DNA of 64,000 nt from Paraprevotella xylaniphila YIT 11841 (GCF_000205165.1 NZ_GL883865.1:124001-188000); one strand, 5' to 3'; counted from the first letter of the stretch, positions 19,433 through 29,947 are shown. The notes: generated from the sequence alone by a model not told the origin. Numbers and translations are program-made.

Positions 19433-20875
19433 CTACATCATCCCCGCCCAACGCGCCAGGCCCTCGTAGACGAAGCTCGCCACGCCCAACAGGCAAATGC
19501 CCGCCGTGCAGAGCGCCAACGTGAGGCGCACGCCCGGATGGCTGCGCAAGGGGGCCACCGCCGGGAGTCCGTCCTCCGTGAGGGGCTCGGAGATGTACAT
19601 GGCCTTGACCACCAACAGGTAGTAGAAAAGGGAGACGATGGTGTTCACCAACGCGAGGAACACGACCAACCACCACCCTTGGGCAAAGGCCGCCGCGAAG
19701 ATGAAGAACTTGGAGAAGAAACCGGCAAACGGGGGTATGCCGCCCAACGAGAACAGGGCCAACGTCAGCACCAACGTCAGGCGCGGGTTCGTTCGATAAA
19801 GCCCGCGGTAAGCGTCACGGCCCGTCTGGCCGCCCGCGTGCTGTTCGACGGTGCTGATGACGGCAAAGACGGCCACGTTGGCCACCACATACACGGCCAC
19901 ATAGAACACCAGCGAGGCCATGCCCTGAGCCGTACCTGCAAGCACACCCAGAAGGATATAACCGGCCTGCGAGATGCTGCTGAAGGCCATGAAACGCTTC
20001 ATGTCGCCCTGCAAAACGGCCATCAGGTTGGCCACGGTGATGCTGGCGACGGAAAGCAGGGCCACGGCGAGCGTCCAGTCTTCTTCCATCAAAGGGAACA
20101 CAAAACGCAGGACGATGGCCAAGGCCACGGCAGCGGCTCCCTTGGAAATGACGCTCAGGTAAGCCGTCACGCTTGTGGGTGCCCCCTGATAGACATCGGC
20201 CGTCCACAGATGGAAGGGCACGAGGCTCATCTTGAATCCCATCCCGGCCAGGAAGAGCACCAGGGCAAACTGCTGCAACGCGCTGCCCTGAAGCATGGCC
20301 GGAAGGTCGGCAAAATAGAGCGTGCCGGAAGTGCCGTAGATGAACGACAGGCCGTAGAGCAGCAAGGCGGAAGAGAACATCGTGCTCAGGATAAACTTGG
20401 CACCGGCTTCCGCGCTGTGGTGGCGGTATTTGTCGAGGGCCACGAGGCAGGCCATGGGGATGCTAGCCATCTCCAATCCGATGTAGAATATCAGGAAATG
20501 CCCGGCGGACACCATGAAGAACATGCCCAACAGGGTGGCGAGCGTCAGCACGTAGAACTCGCCTTGTTTATAATGCGTGTCTTTCCGCCCTAGCCATTCG
20601 CCGCTTTGGAGGAAGATAAGCAACGTGCCGGCCGAAAGGATGGACTTGACGATAGATGTGAACGGGGTGTTGACATACATGCCGCCGAAGAGTGCGCGGG
20701 TGTCGGGCGTAAGGTTCAATCCTATCTGGAGGGCCATCAGCACGCAAACGGACGGATGGAACCAACGCCGGCGCAGCGGCCCGGCAAAAAGGTCGGCCAA
20801 GAGGGCTACCAACAGAATCAACACCAACGAAAGCTCGGCATGCAAAGACAATATAGCAGATAAATTACTGTTCAT
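19433..20875 (-). CDS. nuoN: NADH-quinone oxidoreductase-type subunit N
   Basis: Antiporter-like membrane subunit of complex I, involved in proton translocation. 480 residues, about 14 hydrophobic segments, of normal family length. Family segments include LVPFHLWTADVYQGAPTSVTAYLSV, shown here only in part, with the conserved lysine and proline pattern of the proton channel, and MAFSSISQAGYILLGV. It is last in the operon, eight bases after nuoM, and a hairpin follows its stop. Confidence 0.95.
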   Translation of the reverse strand: MNSNLSAILSLHAELSLVLILLVALLADLFAGPLRRRWFHPSVCVLMALQIGLNLTPDTRALFGGMYVNTPFTSIVKSILSAGTLLIFLQSGEWLGRKDTHYKQGEFYVLTLATLLGMFFMVSAGHFLIFYIGLEMASIPMACLVALDKYRHHSAEAGAKFILSTMFSSALLLYGLSFIYGTSGTLYFADLPAMLQGSALQQFALVLFLAGMGFKMSLVPFHLWTADVYQGAPTSVTAYLSVISKGAAAVALAIVLRFVFPLMEEDWTLAVALLSVASITVANLMAVLQGDMKRFMAFSSISQAGYILLGVLAGTAQGMASLVFYVAVYVVANVAVFAVISTVEQHAGGQTGRDAYRGLYRTNPRLTLVLTLALFSLGGIPPFAGFFSKFFIFAAAFAQGWWLVVFLALVNTIVSLFYYLLVVKAMYISEPLTEDGLPAVAPLRSHPGVRLTLALCTAGICLLGVASFVYEGLARWAGMM

Positions 20876-20883
20876 GACTTGGA

Positions 20884-22386
20884 TCAGGGAAGATTAAAAT
20901 GTGAAACAATAGGCTCTACACTGAAACTGACGGTGTCGCTCACCCACCACGGGGCAAGTCCCAGTCCTGCCACACACACAATCAGGCAAATGACGGCAAA
21001 ACGCTCGTCCCACGTGGCATCCGTCAACTTCAGATGCCCGGGGTTGCGGCACGTGCCATAAAGAATCTTGCCCACCACACGCAGGATATACACTGCCGTG
21101 ACGACGATGCTCACCGTGGCGATGACGGTGCAGGCGCGGTGGAACACATCGGGATGTTCGAAAGAACCCACGAACACCGTCATCTCGGCCACGAAGCCGC
21201 TCAGGCCGGGCAGGCCGAGATTGGCCAGACCGGCAATGACGTACCCCACAGCCAGGAAAGGCATGACCTTCATCAATCCGTTCAACTCGCGCACGTCACG
21301 GGTGTGCGTCCGGCCGTATATCATGCCGATAAGGGCAAAGAACAAGGCCGTCATCAGCCCGTGGCTCAGCATTTGCAGGATGGCGCCCGTGCAGCTCGTG
21401 CGGGTCGCCATCAGCAAGGCGAAAAGCACCAGGCCGCAATGGCTCACGGAAGAATAGGCGTTGATGTATTTCAAATCGGTCTGCACCACGGCACTGAAAG
21501 CCCCGTAAACCACAGAAACCGTAGTCAGTATCAGGAAGAAGTCGCCCCACTGGGCCAACCCTTCAGGCATCAGGTACATGGCCACGCGGAAACACCCGTA
21601 TCCGCCCAGTTTCATCAAAACCCCGGCATGCAACATGGACACCGCCGTGGGGGCGGAAGCGTGGCCGTCCGGGCTCCATGTATGGAACGGGAACAAGGCA
21701 CCCAACACGCCGAAACCCAGGAACACCGCAGGAAAGAACAGCCGTTGCATCCCTTCGGGGATGTTATGCAGTCCGGCAATCTCCAACACATTCATCGTCT
21801 GCGCCCCGGCCCCGTAATAGATGCCCAGGATACCGATGAGCAAGAAAGCCGACCCGCCCATCAGCATCAGCGTCAGTTTCATGGCGGCATATTCCTTGCG
21901 CCCGCTGCCCCATACGCCGATGAGCAGGTACATCGGTATGAGGGCCACCTCATAAAACATGAACATGGTGAAAAGGTCGGTGGAGATGAAGAAACCGAAC
22001 ACGCCCGTCGAAAGCAGCGTGTACCACAGGAAATATTCTTTCGTGAGGGGTTTCAGTTTCCATGAAGCGAAAGTGCCCGTGAACACGATGATGGCACTCA
22101 GCAGCAACATGACCACGGAAATGCCGTCCACCCCGACGGAATAACAGATATGCAAGGGAGCGTACCACACGACACTATCCGTGTAGAGCATCTCAGGCTG
22201 CGGGAAAGGCAGATTGGCAATCAACGCACGAAGCCGGAGATAATCCACGGCAAGCCAGACCGCCAGCACCAACAACGCGGAAGAACCGGCTACCATCACT
22301 CCCCGCACTTGGTTGACACTACGGGCCATCCACAGACCGAGCATCATCAACAGGGGAATCAATACGAAAAGACTTAATATATTCAT
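20884..22386 (-). CDS. nuoM: NADH-quinone oxidoreductase-type subunit M
   Basis: Second antiporter-like membrane subunit. 500 residues with about 14 hydrophobic helices. Typical NuoM segments are visible: FYEVALIPMYLLIGVWG with the conserved channel Glu, FPFHTWSPDGHASAPTAVSM, HAGVLMKLGGYGCFR and YSSVSHCGLVLFAL. It sits between nuoL and nuoN in the standard order, with a 26-base gap to nuoL. No anomalies seen. Confidence 0.96.
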   Translation of the reverse strand: MNILSLFVLIPLLMMLGLWMARSVNQVRGVMVAGSSALLVLAVWLAVDYLRLRALIANLPFPQPEMLYTDSVVWYAPLHICYSVGVDGISVVMLLLSAIIVFTGTFASWKLKPLTKEYFLWYTLLSTGVFGFFISTDLFTMFMFYEVALIPMYLLIGVWGSGRKEYAAMKLTLMLMGGSAFLLIGILGIYYGAGAQTMNVLEIAGLHNIPEGMQRLFFPAVFLGFGVLGALFPFHTWSPDGHASAPTAVSMLHAGVLMKLGGYGCFRVAMYLMPEGLAQWGDFFLILTTVSVVYGAFSAVVQTDLKYINAYSSVSHCGLVLFALLMATRTSCTGAILQMLSHGLMTALFFALIGMIYGRTHTRDVRELNGLMKVMPFLAVGYVIAGLANLGLPGLSGFVAEMTVFVGSFEHPDVFHRACTVIATVSIVVTAVYILRVVGKILYGTCRNPGHLKLTDATWDERFAVICLIVCVAGLGLAPWWVSDTVSFSVEPIVSHFNLP

Positions 22387-22412
22387 ATCGTTTTTACTTT
22401 TTTAAAGAATAG

Positions 22413-24302
22413 TCAGACGGCCAACAAGACCAAAGTCAAAAGGATAATGCCGCTCAGGAACCAAATCACGTAAGCCTGTATCCGCCCGCTCTGCATGGGC
22501 TGTACTTCCTCGGCCGAAGCACGGGTGCCCCAAGCCAGGAAGTTCATGAAACCGTCTATCACATGGCGGTCGAACCATGCCAACGGTACAGACACGCAGC
22601 GGAAAATAATCCGTTTGGTGACGAACAGCCAGGCTTCGTCCATATAAAAACGGCGGTAGGCCGCACGGTGCAGTTTCGGGAAACGACGAGCCAAGGCATC
22701 GGCCACCGGCTGTTCACTGCGGGCATACATGAAAGTGGCCAAGGCGATGGCCAATACAGCCACCACGCAACTTGTGGCTGCCACGCCACCGTCCAAATGG
22801 ATGTCGTAAGACAAACCGTCGCCCGTGACAAAATGCCCGAAGGGAATGAAACCGGCCAGACAGGTCACGGCAGCCAATACCATCAACGGGAAAGTCATCG
22901 TAAGCGGACTTTCGTGCGGCACGTGCGCGGCATGCAGTTCCTTGTTCTCGTGCCCCCAGAAAATGCAATAGTACAGACGGAACATGTAGAAAGCCGTCAT
23001 CCCTGCAATGAAAGTCATGACATAACCCATCACCGGGCTGAAAGCAAAGCAAGCCGTCAGGATCTCGTCCTTGGAGAAGAAACCGGAAAACGGCGGGATA
23101 CCGGCAATGGCCAGGCAAGCGATGAGGAACGTGACATGCGTCACCGGCATATACTTGCGCAAGCCGCCCATCGTGGACATCTCGTTGCTATGCACGGCAT
23201 GGATGATGCAACCCGCGCCGAGGAAGAGCAAAGCCTTGAACATGGCATGGGTGAAAAGATGGAACATGGAAGCCATGTAGCCCAGACCGCCTTCATGGCT
23301 CGGCATGCCAGTGCAGACTCCCAAAGCCACCATCATGAACCCGATTTGGGAAATGGTGGAAAAGGCCAACACCCGCTTGATGTCGCTTTGCACGCAAGCC
23401 ACGGAAGCGGCATAGAAAGCCGTGAAAGCCCCGACGTAGGCCACAATGTGCAACGTTTCCGGCGCGTATGCGATATAAAGCGGGAACATCCGTGCCACTT
23501 GGTACACTCCGGCCACGACCATCGTGGCCGCATGAATCAACGCACTCACCGGCGTAGGACCTTCCATGGCATCGGGCAACCAGATGTGGAGCGGGAACAT
23601 GGCGCTCTTACCGGCACCGCCCACGAACATCAGCCCCAATGCCCACGGCAGCATCAATGCGCCTTGCATAAGGTTCTCCTCGGCAGGCGCAAAGGTGAAC
23701 GTACCCATATAATAACCGTAAATCAGGATACCGATGAGGAATCCGAGGTCGGCAAAACGTGTCACGATAAAAGCTTTCTTGGAAGCGGAGATGGCTTCAG
23801 GCTTCGTGTAATAAAACCCTATGAGCAGGTAAGAGGACACGCCCACCAGTTCCCAAAACACATACATCTGGAAAATGTTCGTGGCTACCACCAAGCCGAG
23901 CATCGAAAAGGTGAACAAGCTCAGGAAAGCGTAATAACGCTGAAAACCCTTCTCCCCTTTCATATACCCGAAAGAATAGATGTGCACCATGAGCGAGACG
24001 GTGGAAATGACCACCAACATCATCACCGAGATAGGGTCGAGCAGGATGCCCATGTCGATATGCAGGCCGGCCGTGAAAGGCAACCATACAAAATTATAAG
24101 GTACCAGGGTCCCAAACGTCCCGTCGGCCAAACGCGGCAAGGTGAAATAACCGTATGCCACGGCATAACTCAACACGGCCACAGCCCCCAATGACAACGA
24201 ACCGACCAGACCGGCTGCGCGGTGGGACATCTTCATACCTGCCAGAGCCAACACTAAGAAACTCAGTACGGGCAGGAGGAGTATCAATATCGTATATTCC
24301 AT
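22413..24302 (-). CDS. nuoL: NADH-quinone oxidoreductase-type subunit L
   Basis: Distal antiporter-like subunit with the long lateral helix of complex I. The frame opens at 24335 with a TTG inside the nuoK stop region. The ATG at 24302 (MEYTILILLLPVLSF) is the better start, giving 629 residues. Recognisable segments: FWELVGVSSYLLIGFYY, FPLHIWLPDAMEGPTPVSA, LIHAATMVVAGVYQVAR and AFSTISQIGFMMVALG. The C-terminal region, ending IQAYVIWFLSGIILL, provides the last transmembrane helix. Confidence 0.95.
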   Translation of the reverse strand: MEYTILILLLPVLSFLVLALAGMKMSHRAAGLVGSLSLGAVAVLSYAVAYGYFTLPRLADGTFGTLVPYNFVWLPFTAGLHIDMGILLDPISVMMLVVISTVSLMVHIYSFGYMKGEKGFQRYYAFLSLFTFSMLGLVVATNIFQMYVFWELVGVSSYLLIGFYYTKPEAISASKKAFIVTRFADLGFLIGILIYGYYMGTFTFAPAEENLMQGALMLPWALGLMFVGGAGKSAMFPLHIWLPDAMEGPTPVSALIHAATMVVAGVYQVARMFPLYIAYAPETLHIVAYVGAFTAFYAASVACVQSDIKRVLAFSTISQIGFMMVALGVCTGMPSHEGGLGYMASMFHLFTHAMFKALLFLGAGCIIHAVHSNEMSTMGGLRKYMPVTHVTFLIACLAIAGIPPFSGFFSKDEILTACFAFSPVMGYVMTFIAGMTAFYMFRLYYCIFWGHENKELHAAHVPHESPLTMTFPLMVLAAVTCLAGFIPFGHFVTGDGLSYDIHLDGGVAATSCVVAVLAIALATFMYARSEQPVADALARRFPKLHRAAYRRFYMDEAWLFVTKRIIFRCVSVPLAWFDRHVIDGFMNFLAWGTRASAEEVQPMQSGRIQAYVIWFLSGIILLTLVLLAV

Positions 24303-24331
24303 ATCATTCTTCTTTTTATCAGTTTCCGGCG

Positions 24332-24643
24332 TCAACCCTTCAGGTCGCTGACATCATCCGTCTGGATATTCCGGACATTACGGTACACATTTATCATAAT
24401 GGCAATGGCCACAGCCGTTTCCGCCGCCGAGATGGCAATGCCGAAGAGCGTGAAGAAATGGCCTTCGAGCGCACCCGGATAAAAATAACGGTTGAACACG
24501 GCAAAGTTGATGTTCGTGGCATTCAGCATCAATTCCACGGAGATGAGCGTGGCCAACAGGTTGCGTCGCGTGAAAAAGCCGTAAATACCGGCAAACATCA
24601 TCACCGTACTCAGTATCAGATAATAAAAAGCATCTATTTCCAT
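24332..24643 (-). CDS. nuoK: NADH-quinone oxidoreductase-type subunit K
   Basis: Small membrane subunit, 103 residues, three hydrophobic helices with the conserved acidic residues of the proton path: LISVELMLNATNINF and AETAVAIAIMINVYR. Normal NuoK length. It lies 16 bases after nuoJ and 29 bases before the nuoL ATG. Confidence 0.95.
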   Translation of the reverse strand: MEIDAFYYLILSTVMMFAGIYGFFTRRNLLATLISVELMLNATNINFAVFNRYFYPGALEGHFFTLFGIAISAAETAVAIAIMINVYRNVRNIQTDDVSDLKG

Positions 24644-24659
24644 AACTCTGTTTGTTTAA

Positions 24660-25175
24660 TCAACGTTTACGCGCAATCATGATGGCACCGATCATGCAGG
24701 CCAACAACAACACACTGACGACCTCGAAAGGCAGGACAAACTGGTATTTCCCCATTCCGACAAGCGCGTTGCCGACTTTCACCGGATCCAGTTCCACCAA
24801 CGGAGGAACGGAGAAACGTGCAAAACCGTAAGACGACAGCAAGAATACCGTCAACCCGAAACCGGCCAATACCGTCAGCATGGCCGCAAACCAACGTCCC
24901 CGTGGGATACGTTCGTTCATGTTCTTGTCCGAACGGGTCAACAGGATGGAGAAGACATAAAGCACGACGATACCTCCGGCATAAACCGACAACTGCACCG
25001 CTCCCAAATAGGTATAGCCCAACATGAAATAAAGGCCGGCCGTCCCGAAAAGCACAAACAACAGAGCCGTGGCCGCACGCAAAATACGCCCCGATGTCAC
25101 AGCCAACACCGAACAGACCGCCATCATCAGTGAGACAACCCCAAAAACTACTTGCCCAAGAGTGATTCCTTCCAT
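24660..25175 (-). CDS. nuoJ: NADH-quinone oxidoreductase-type subunit J
   Basis: Membrane subunit, 171 residues with five hydrophobic helices. The conserved YLGAVQLSVYAGGIVVLYVF stretch marks helix 3, which carries the pi-bulge in known complexes. It follows nuoI by six bases. Confidence 0.95.
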   Translation of the reverse strand: MEGITLGQVVFGVVSLMMAVCSVLAVTSGRILRAATALLFVLFGTAGLYFMLGYTYLGAVQLSVYAGGIVVLYVFSILLTRSDKNMNERIPRGRWFAAMLTVLAGFGLTVFLLSSYGFARFSVPPLVELDPVKVGNALVGMGKYQFVLPFEVVSVLLLACMIGAIMIARKR

Positions 25176-25181
25176 ATTACA

Positions 25182-25679
25182 TTATGCTTTTATAGGTTTG
25201 TTTTTCTCGGGAGCCGGTGCCAACACCGAACCTTCCCGGTTCAACGTGAGCAGCAACTTGTCACGCTCGAAAACCGAATTCTCAAAATCATTGGAAAAAC
25301 GTATGGCGCCATGCGGACAGGCATTGACACAAAGCTGGCAAAACATGCAGGAACCCAAATCATATTCATACTTCACCAAATACTTCTTCTTCTTTCCTTC
25401 CGCATCTTCCCTCACTTCGGAAACCACACGGATCGTATCGTTGGGACAGGCCATCTGGCACAACCCGCAGGCCACACAATGATGCTGGTTCCGGTCGTCA
25501 TGAATCATTTCCAACTGTGCCCGATGACGTTCCGGTATGTAAAGCGTCGTATGCCGGTTTTCCGGATACTGCTCCGTCACTTTCTTCCGGAAGAACACCT
25601 TGATGGACGTTTTCAGTCCTCCCGCCAGACTCTCCGTGCTACGCCAATATCTCTTTATATATTTTGTGAATTTACTCAT
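25182..25679 (-). CDS. nuoI: NADH-quinone oxidoreductase-type subunit I (8Fe ferredoxin)
   Basis: Electron-transfer subunit carrying clusters N6a and N6b between the entry point and NuoB. 165 residues with two CxxCxxCxxxCP motifs: CVACGLCQMACP and CMFCQLCVNACP. The N-terminus (MSKFTKYIKRYWRST) is amphipathic, as usual. Because this operon has no NuoE, F or G, NuoI may be close to where electrons enter; that is inference from the missing genes. It lies 15 bases after nuoH. Confidence 0.95.
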   Translation of the reverse strand: MSKFTKYIKRYWRSTESLAGGLKTSIKVFFRKKVTEQYPENRHTTLYIPERHRAQLEMIHDDRNQHHCVACGLCQMACPNDTIRVVSEVREDAEGKKKKYLVKYEYDLGSCMFCQLCVNACPHGAIRFSNDFENSVFERDKLLLTLNREGSVLAPAPEKNKPIKA

Positions 25680-25694
25680 TTCATTACTATCGTT

Positions 25695-26795
25695 TTAAAA
25701 AACCAATCCGAAAACCTTCATCACCACCATGGCCAACATGACTACGAGCGACAAGGGCATGAGGTATTTCCATTCCAACGTCAGCACCTGGTCGATACGC
25801 AAACGGGGGAAGGTCCACCGGATCCACATCAACAGGAATATGACGAAAAACGTCTTGCCCAGGAACCATACGATACCGGGAACATAGTCCATCACGGCAT
25901 TGAACCCGTCGAGCCCGGCCACATGCAAAGGCATCCACCCCCCTAAGAAAAGCGTAGTGGCAATACCTGCCGTAATGAAAAGGTTCAGGTACTCGGCCAA
26001 GTAGAAAAAGCCGAAATGCATGCCGGAATATTCCGTATGGTAACCGGCTGTCAATTCTTGCTCGGCTTCAGCCAGGTCGAACGGCCCGCGGTTGGCTTCG
26101 GCATTGCCGGAAATGAGGTAAATGACAAAAGCCACCAACGTCAGGACATGTCCCCTGAAAATGTTCCATCCTCCGGCCTGGCTTTCCACGATGCCGCTGA
26201 TGCTCATCGTCCCGCTCAGGATGACCATCGTAAGTACCGTGATACCCAAAGACAGCTCATAGCTGATAATCATGGCACCACTGCGGACGGCACCGATAAT
26301 CGTGTACTTGCTGTTACTGCTCCATCCGGCCAACAAAATGCCGATCACCCCGATGCTCGAAGCGGCCAACACGAAGAATATCCCTATTTGCATGTCCAGA
26401 ATCTCTGCTCCCTTGTGCCAGGGCAGACAGGAAAACGAAATGACGGAAGCCAGAATCACTAGATAAGGCGCCAGTTCATAAAGCACATGGTCGGACTTCC
26501 TGAGGCGTATGATCTCCTTGGTCAGTATCTTCAACACGTCGGCCGGCACTTGCAACAACCCGCCTTTGCCCCCCACACGGTTCGGCCCTATACGGCACTG
26601 GAAAGCGCCGCAGACCCTGCGTTCCATGTAAATGAGCACCACGGCCAACACGGCGTATGCCAACAAAATGACTATGCCCAGCGCCAACCCTTCGATAAAA
26701 ACAGCCCAGTCCTCAGGCATCACGCCGCACAACGTACGGTGTATCCACTGCGTGAACGGTTCCAGGCTGTAATAATCCAAAAATGCTTGATCCAT
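25695..26795 (-). CDS. nuoH: NADH-quinone oxidoreductase-type subunit H
   Basis: Membrane subunit forming the quinone tunnel with NuoB and NuoD. 366 residues, about eight or nine hydrophobic helices. Conserved loops are present: [19 protein letters not shown] and [19 protein letters not shown], then TLFLGGW and [13 protein letters not shown]. It starts 21 bases after nuoCD. Confidence 0.96.
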   Translation of the reverse strand: MDQAFLDYYSLEPFTQWIHRTLCGVMPEDWAVFIEGLALGIVILLAYAVLAVVLIYMERRVCGAFQCRIGPNRVGGKGGLLQVPADVLKILTKEIIRLRKSDHVLYELAPYLVILASVISFSCLPWHKGAEILDMQIGIFFVLAASSIGVIGILLAGWSSNSKYTIIGAVRSGAMIISYELSLGITVLTMVILSGTMSISGIVESQAGGWNIFRGHVLTLVAFVIYLISGNAEANRGPFDLAEAEQELTAGYHTEYSGMHFGFFYLAEYLNLFITAGIATTLFLGGWMPLHVAGLDGFNAVMDYVPGIVWFLGKTFFVIFLLMWIRWTFPRLRIDQVLTLEWKYLMPLSLVVMLAMVVMKVFGLVF

Positions 26796-26816
26796 ATATT
26801 TAAATGTGTCTGTATG

Positions 26817-28433
26817 TTATCTGTCAATATCCGGTATCACGAAGTCCATCGTACCGCCGATGGCAATCAGGTCGGCTATCTTCCCGCCCCGGCACACGGT
26901 GTCCATGGCATGCACCAACGGCAGGCCCGTGCTCCGGTAATGCAAACGGTAAGGCATCTTGTCCCCCCGGCTGATGAGGAACACGCCGAACTCGCCACGA
27001 CTGGCCTCGACGGAAGCCGTAAACACGCCTTCGGGCAATTTGAGGATGGGCTTCGTCTTCACCCGGAACTCCCCTTCGGGCACGTTGTCTATCAACTGTT
27101 CTATGATCCGGCAGGATTCCATGATTTCGTCCATGCGCACCATATAGCGGTCAAACGAATCACCATGGGTATAGGTGATTTCCTTGAAGTCCACCTTGCC
27201 GTACATCGCGTAGGGATGGTGCTTGCGCACGTCGTTGGCCCATCCGCAGGCACGGCCCGTACCGCCGGTACAGCCCAACGAGATGGCATCCTCACGCGAA
27301 AGCAAGCCGACCCCCTTCAGACGGGTGCGGGCAATGACGCTCTTCGTAAAGATGTCGTGGTATTCATGGATAATGTTCCGCAAGTGCACGATAAACTCTT
27401 TCGTCTTCCGCACGAAATCGGGATGCAGGTCGGCCTGTACGCCGCCAATCACATTGTAGTTCTGAATCAACCGCCCCCCGGTGGTATCCTCGAATATGTC
27501 GAGAATCATCTCACGCTCGCGGAAACCATAGAAGAAAGGTGTAAGCGCACCCATGTCCATGGCCAGACAGGAATAAAAGAGGAGGTGGGAATCGATTCGT
27601 TGCAATTCGTCCATTATCGTGCGGATATATTGTGCACGTTGGGAAACCTCGATGCCCGCAGCTTGCTCGATGCATATACACAGGGCATGGCGGCTCTGGT
27701 GGGCGCTCAGGTAGTCCAGACGGTCGGTCAACGCCAATGTCTGCGGATAAGTCAGGCTCTCGTTCATCTTCTCGATACCCCGGTGGATATATCCCAATAT
27801 GGGGTCTATCTTCTTGACCGTCTCGCCGTCCAACGACGTACGCATGCGCAACACGCCATGCGTGGAAGGATGTTGCGGGCCAATGTTCACGATGAAGTCA
27901 TCAGGGTTGAACACCACGTTCTCGCGCCGTTCGATGGTCCCGTCCGCACGCAAGTCATATTCCTCCGTCACGTCGGCGTTCACCTCATTCTCCATGTTGA
28001 GCGGGTTGCTGCCCATGTCGTAATCCTTAAGGAGCGGGTAACCGGCCCAATCCTCACGCAAGTAGAGGCGGCGCATGTCGGGATGACCCGTGAAGCGTAT
28101 GCCGAAGAAATCGTATGCCTCGCGTTCCTTGATTTCCGCCGTCTTCCATATCCGGCACACCGAGGGCAGGAAAGGCTCCTCGCGCCCGTCCGTGTCCGTG
28201 CGCAACGTCACGCGGCCGCCCGTCCGGGTCGACTCCAACAGGTAGAACACGCTCAGGCGGCCGTCACCGTCTGCCGCCACAAGGTCGCGCATGTAATCCA
28301 TCGGTTCCTCCGCGTCGTCGTGCAACCGGCGGCATACCTCCGCCACGTCCCCCTTCGGGACCACTACCACTCTCTCGCCGGCCTCTTCCACTGCGGCGGC
28401 CGCGCACCACTGCCTTATCTTTTCTTCAATCAT
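26817..28433 (-). CDS. nuoCD: NADH-quinone oxidoreductase-type subunit CD (fused)
   Basis: 538 residues. Residues 1 to about 150 are the NuoC (30 kDa) domain, with [20 protein letters not shown] near its end. Residues about 180-538 are the NuoD (49 kDa) quinone-site domain, with [31 protein letters not shown] and the C-terminal [13 protein letters not shown]. The C-D fusion is common in some lineages, including Bacteroidetes. Start and preceding stop overlap as ATGA, so it is coupled to nuoB. Confidence 0.96.
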   Translation of the reverse strand: MIEEKIRQWCAAAAVEEAGERVVVVPKGDVAEVCRRLHDDAEEPMDYMRDLVAADGDGRLSVFYLLESTRTGGRVTLRTDTDGREEPFLPSVCRIWKTAEIKEREAYDFFGIRFTGHPDMRRLYLREDWAGYPLLKDYDMGSNPLNMENEVNADVTEEYDLRADGTIERRENVVFNPDDFIVNIGPQHPSTHGVLRMRTSLDGETVKKIDPILGYIHRGIEKMNESLTYPQTLALTDRLDYLSAHQSRHALCICIEQAAGIEVSQRAQYIRTIMDELQRIDSHLLFYSCLAMDMGALTPFFYGFREREMILDIFEDTTGGRLIQNYNVIGGVQADLHPDFVRKTKEFIVHLRNIIHEYHDIFTKSVIARTRLKGVGLLSREDAISLGCTGGTGRACGWANDVRKHHPYAMYGKVDFKEITYTHGDSFDRYMVRMDEIMESCRIIEQLIDNVPEGEFRVKTKPILKLPEGVFTASVEASRGEFGVFLISRGDKMPYRLHYRSTGLPLVHAMDTVCRGGKIADLIAIGGTMDFVIPDIDR

Positions 28434-29044
28434 ATTCCGGCCTCCTTTCTTTCCTCTGCCTCTTCCGGCTTCTCCTTGCGGTTGCGTCCCCCAAGGAAAC
28501 GCTCTGCCTTGATTTTACGTTGCAACTGCATCATGCCATAAAAGAAAGCCTCCGGCCGCGGGGGGCATCCTGGGATGTACACGTCCACCGGGATAATCTC
28601 GTCGATACCGTTCACCACGTGGTAACTCTTGCGGAACGGCCCCCCGCTGATGGTGCATCCCCCCACGGCCACCACGTATTTCGGCTCGGCCATCTGGTCG
28701 TACAACCGCTTCAGTACCGGAGCCATGCGGTAAGTAATCGTGCCCAACACCATGATCATGTCCGCCTGGCGAGGCGAGTTGCGCGTCACCTCGAAACCGA
28801 AACGCGCCATGTCATAACGCGCCGCCCCCAAGGCCATGAACTCTATGGCGCAACAGCTCGTGCCGAAAGTAAGGGACCAGAGCGAATTGCTGCGGCCCCA
28901 GTTGATCAGGTCGTCCAACGTGCCCAACACGATGCCCGCCCCGTCGCGGTTCAGTTTCTCGGCCATGCGCAGCAGGTAATCGTTGTTCTTGAAATCGCCC
29001 GGCCCCATGTCCTTTATCTTGGGCAACCCGTGTTTCATTTCCAT
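28430..29044 (-). CDS. nuoB: NADH-quinone oxidoreductase-type subunit B
   Basis: Holds the terminal 4Fe-4S cluster N2 next to the quinone site. From the ATG at 29044 the protein has 204 residues and shows [14 protein letters not shown] (Cys64, Cys65), [13 protein letters not shown] and [11 protein letters not shown], the four cluster cysteines. The frame is open far upstream, but that part overlaps nuoA. The start at 29044 has GGAAAGGAG seven bases before it. The ATG at 29038 would overlap the nuoA stop as ATGA and is the alternative. The C-terminus is charged (Lys/Glu rich). Confidence 0.95.
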   Translation of the reverse strand: MEMKHGLPKIKDMGPGDFKNNDYLLRMAEKLNRDGAGIVLGTLDDLINWGRSNSLWSLTFGTSCCAIEFMALGAARYDMARFGFEVTRNSPRQADMIMVLGTITYRMAPVLKRLYDQMAEPKYVVAVGGCTISGGPFRKSYHVVNGIDEIIPVDVYIPGCPPRPEAFFYGMMQLQRKIKAERFLGGRNRKEKPEEAEERKEAGI

Positions 29045-29388
29045 TCCAACGCTCCTTTCCTCCAGGCGTAAGCCAGGCCCAGAATCAATACCACAATGAA
29101 AAACACGATGCTCAACAGCCCTTGCATGCCGATACGGCCTACCACCGCCGCCCACGGGAAGAGGAACACCGTCTCGATGTCGAATATCAGGAACAGGATG
29201 GCATACAGGTAATAACCGGCATGGAACTGGAACCAAGCTTCCCCCCTCGTGGGCACGCCGCACTCGTAGGGCTCGCCTTTTTGAGGGTTGAACGTACGGG
29301 GGGCCGCAAGGCGCGCTATCAGCAAGGCAGCCGTCACTAAAGCGATTGCCGTAAGCACCACGACCGTTAACAATGTGAAATCCGTCAT
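29035..29388 (-). CDS. nuoA: NADH-quinone oxidoreductase-type subunit A
   Basis: Membrane subunit, 117 residues from the ATG at 29388 ([15 protein letters not shown]); the longer frame would need a TTG. Three hydrophobic helices and the conserved loop [20 protein letters not shown] and [15 protein letters not shown] are diagnostic. First gene of the operon. The 142 bases before it contain TAATCTTTG, one base away from the -7 consensus, so a promoter is likely but not clear. Confidence 0.95.
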   Translation of the reverse strand: MTDFTLLTVVVLTAIALVTAALLIARLAAPRTFNPQKGEPYECGVPTRGEAWFQFHAGYYLYAILFLIFDIETVFLFPWAAVVGRIGMQGLLSIVFFIVVLILGLAYAWRKGALEWK

Positions 29389-29530
29389 TCTTGAAGTTAT
29401 ATTTAATTTAACAACCAAAGATTATTGTAGTGAAAGACATATCTTTTATTTTCTTTTCCGAGGGGAAAAGGACCATAAGATATGGCACTCTGAAATGATA
29501 CCTATTTATATAATATAGGCCCCGTAGGGG

Positions 29531-29917
29531 TCACACCCTGATTCGTCTCAAGGTAAAGACATAATAATCCCTGCTAGGTCCGGAAGCATAAGAATAGTAT
29601 AAAGACCTGCAAGGAGATAAAAAACAGTCTACGGAAGCATAAAGAAAACCGGATAATCTTTCCGAGGCCGCCATGTACCCCGGACACGACGTTTCAGGCC
29701 CTTCATCCAAGGCAAAAGACAACGGGGCTATGTAATCAGAAGTAAAAAAGAAATAAGGAGTATCAGATGTCCAATATGTAGCTTCCTGTCCGAAACTTTC
29801 CACCGACAGAAAACTTGCCTCAGCACAAAACGCCGATGAACCATGTTTTTCCATCGTGGCAAAAGCCATTAAGAAAGACATGGAAAACAGTAGCCACATA
29901 CAGAGTTTAAGCTTCAT
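29531..29917 (-). CDS. Small secreted protein of unknown function
   Basis: 128 residues with an N-terminal hydrophobic segment (MKLKLCMWLLFSMSFLMAFA) that looks like a signal peptide. The mature part is rich in Ser, Tyr and Phe, has several cysteines and ends CRSLYYSYASG ... FTLRRIRV. I recognise no family. A -7 element sits just upstream and the gene is separated from its neighbours by more than 100 bases on each side, so it is probably a single-gene transcript. The case for its being real is the promoter, the signal peptide and the lack of a competing frame. Confidence 0.5.
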   Translation of the reverse strand: MKLKLCMWLLFSMSFLMAFATMEKHGSSAFCAEASFLSVESFGQEATYWTSDTPYFFFTSDYIAPLSFALDEGPETSCPGYMAASERLSGFLYASVDCFLSPCRSLYYSYASGPSRDYYVFTLRRIRV

Positions 29918-29939
29918 TTCCTCGTCTCTTTAACGGGCG

Positions 29940-29947
29940 CAAAGGTA
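29940..29947 (-). promoter_or_regulatory. -7 element before the small secreted protein
   Basis: TACCTTTG on the minus strand, exact -7 consensus, 23 bases upstream of the start at 29917. No -33 match. Confidence 0.5.

Noticed and set aside
24303-24335. Extended nuoL start at the TTG overlapping the nuoK stop
   Set aside because: The extra residues TPETDKKKND are not membrane-like; the ATG at 24302 starts the first helix directly.
29389-29418. Extended nuoA start at a TTG
   Set aside because: The ATG at 29388 gives the normal family length and N-terminus.
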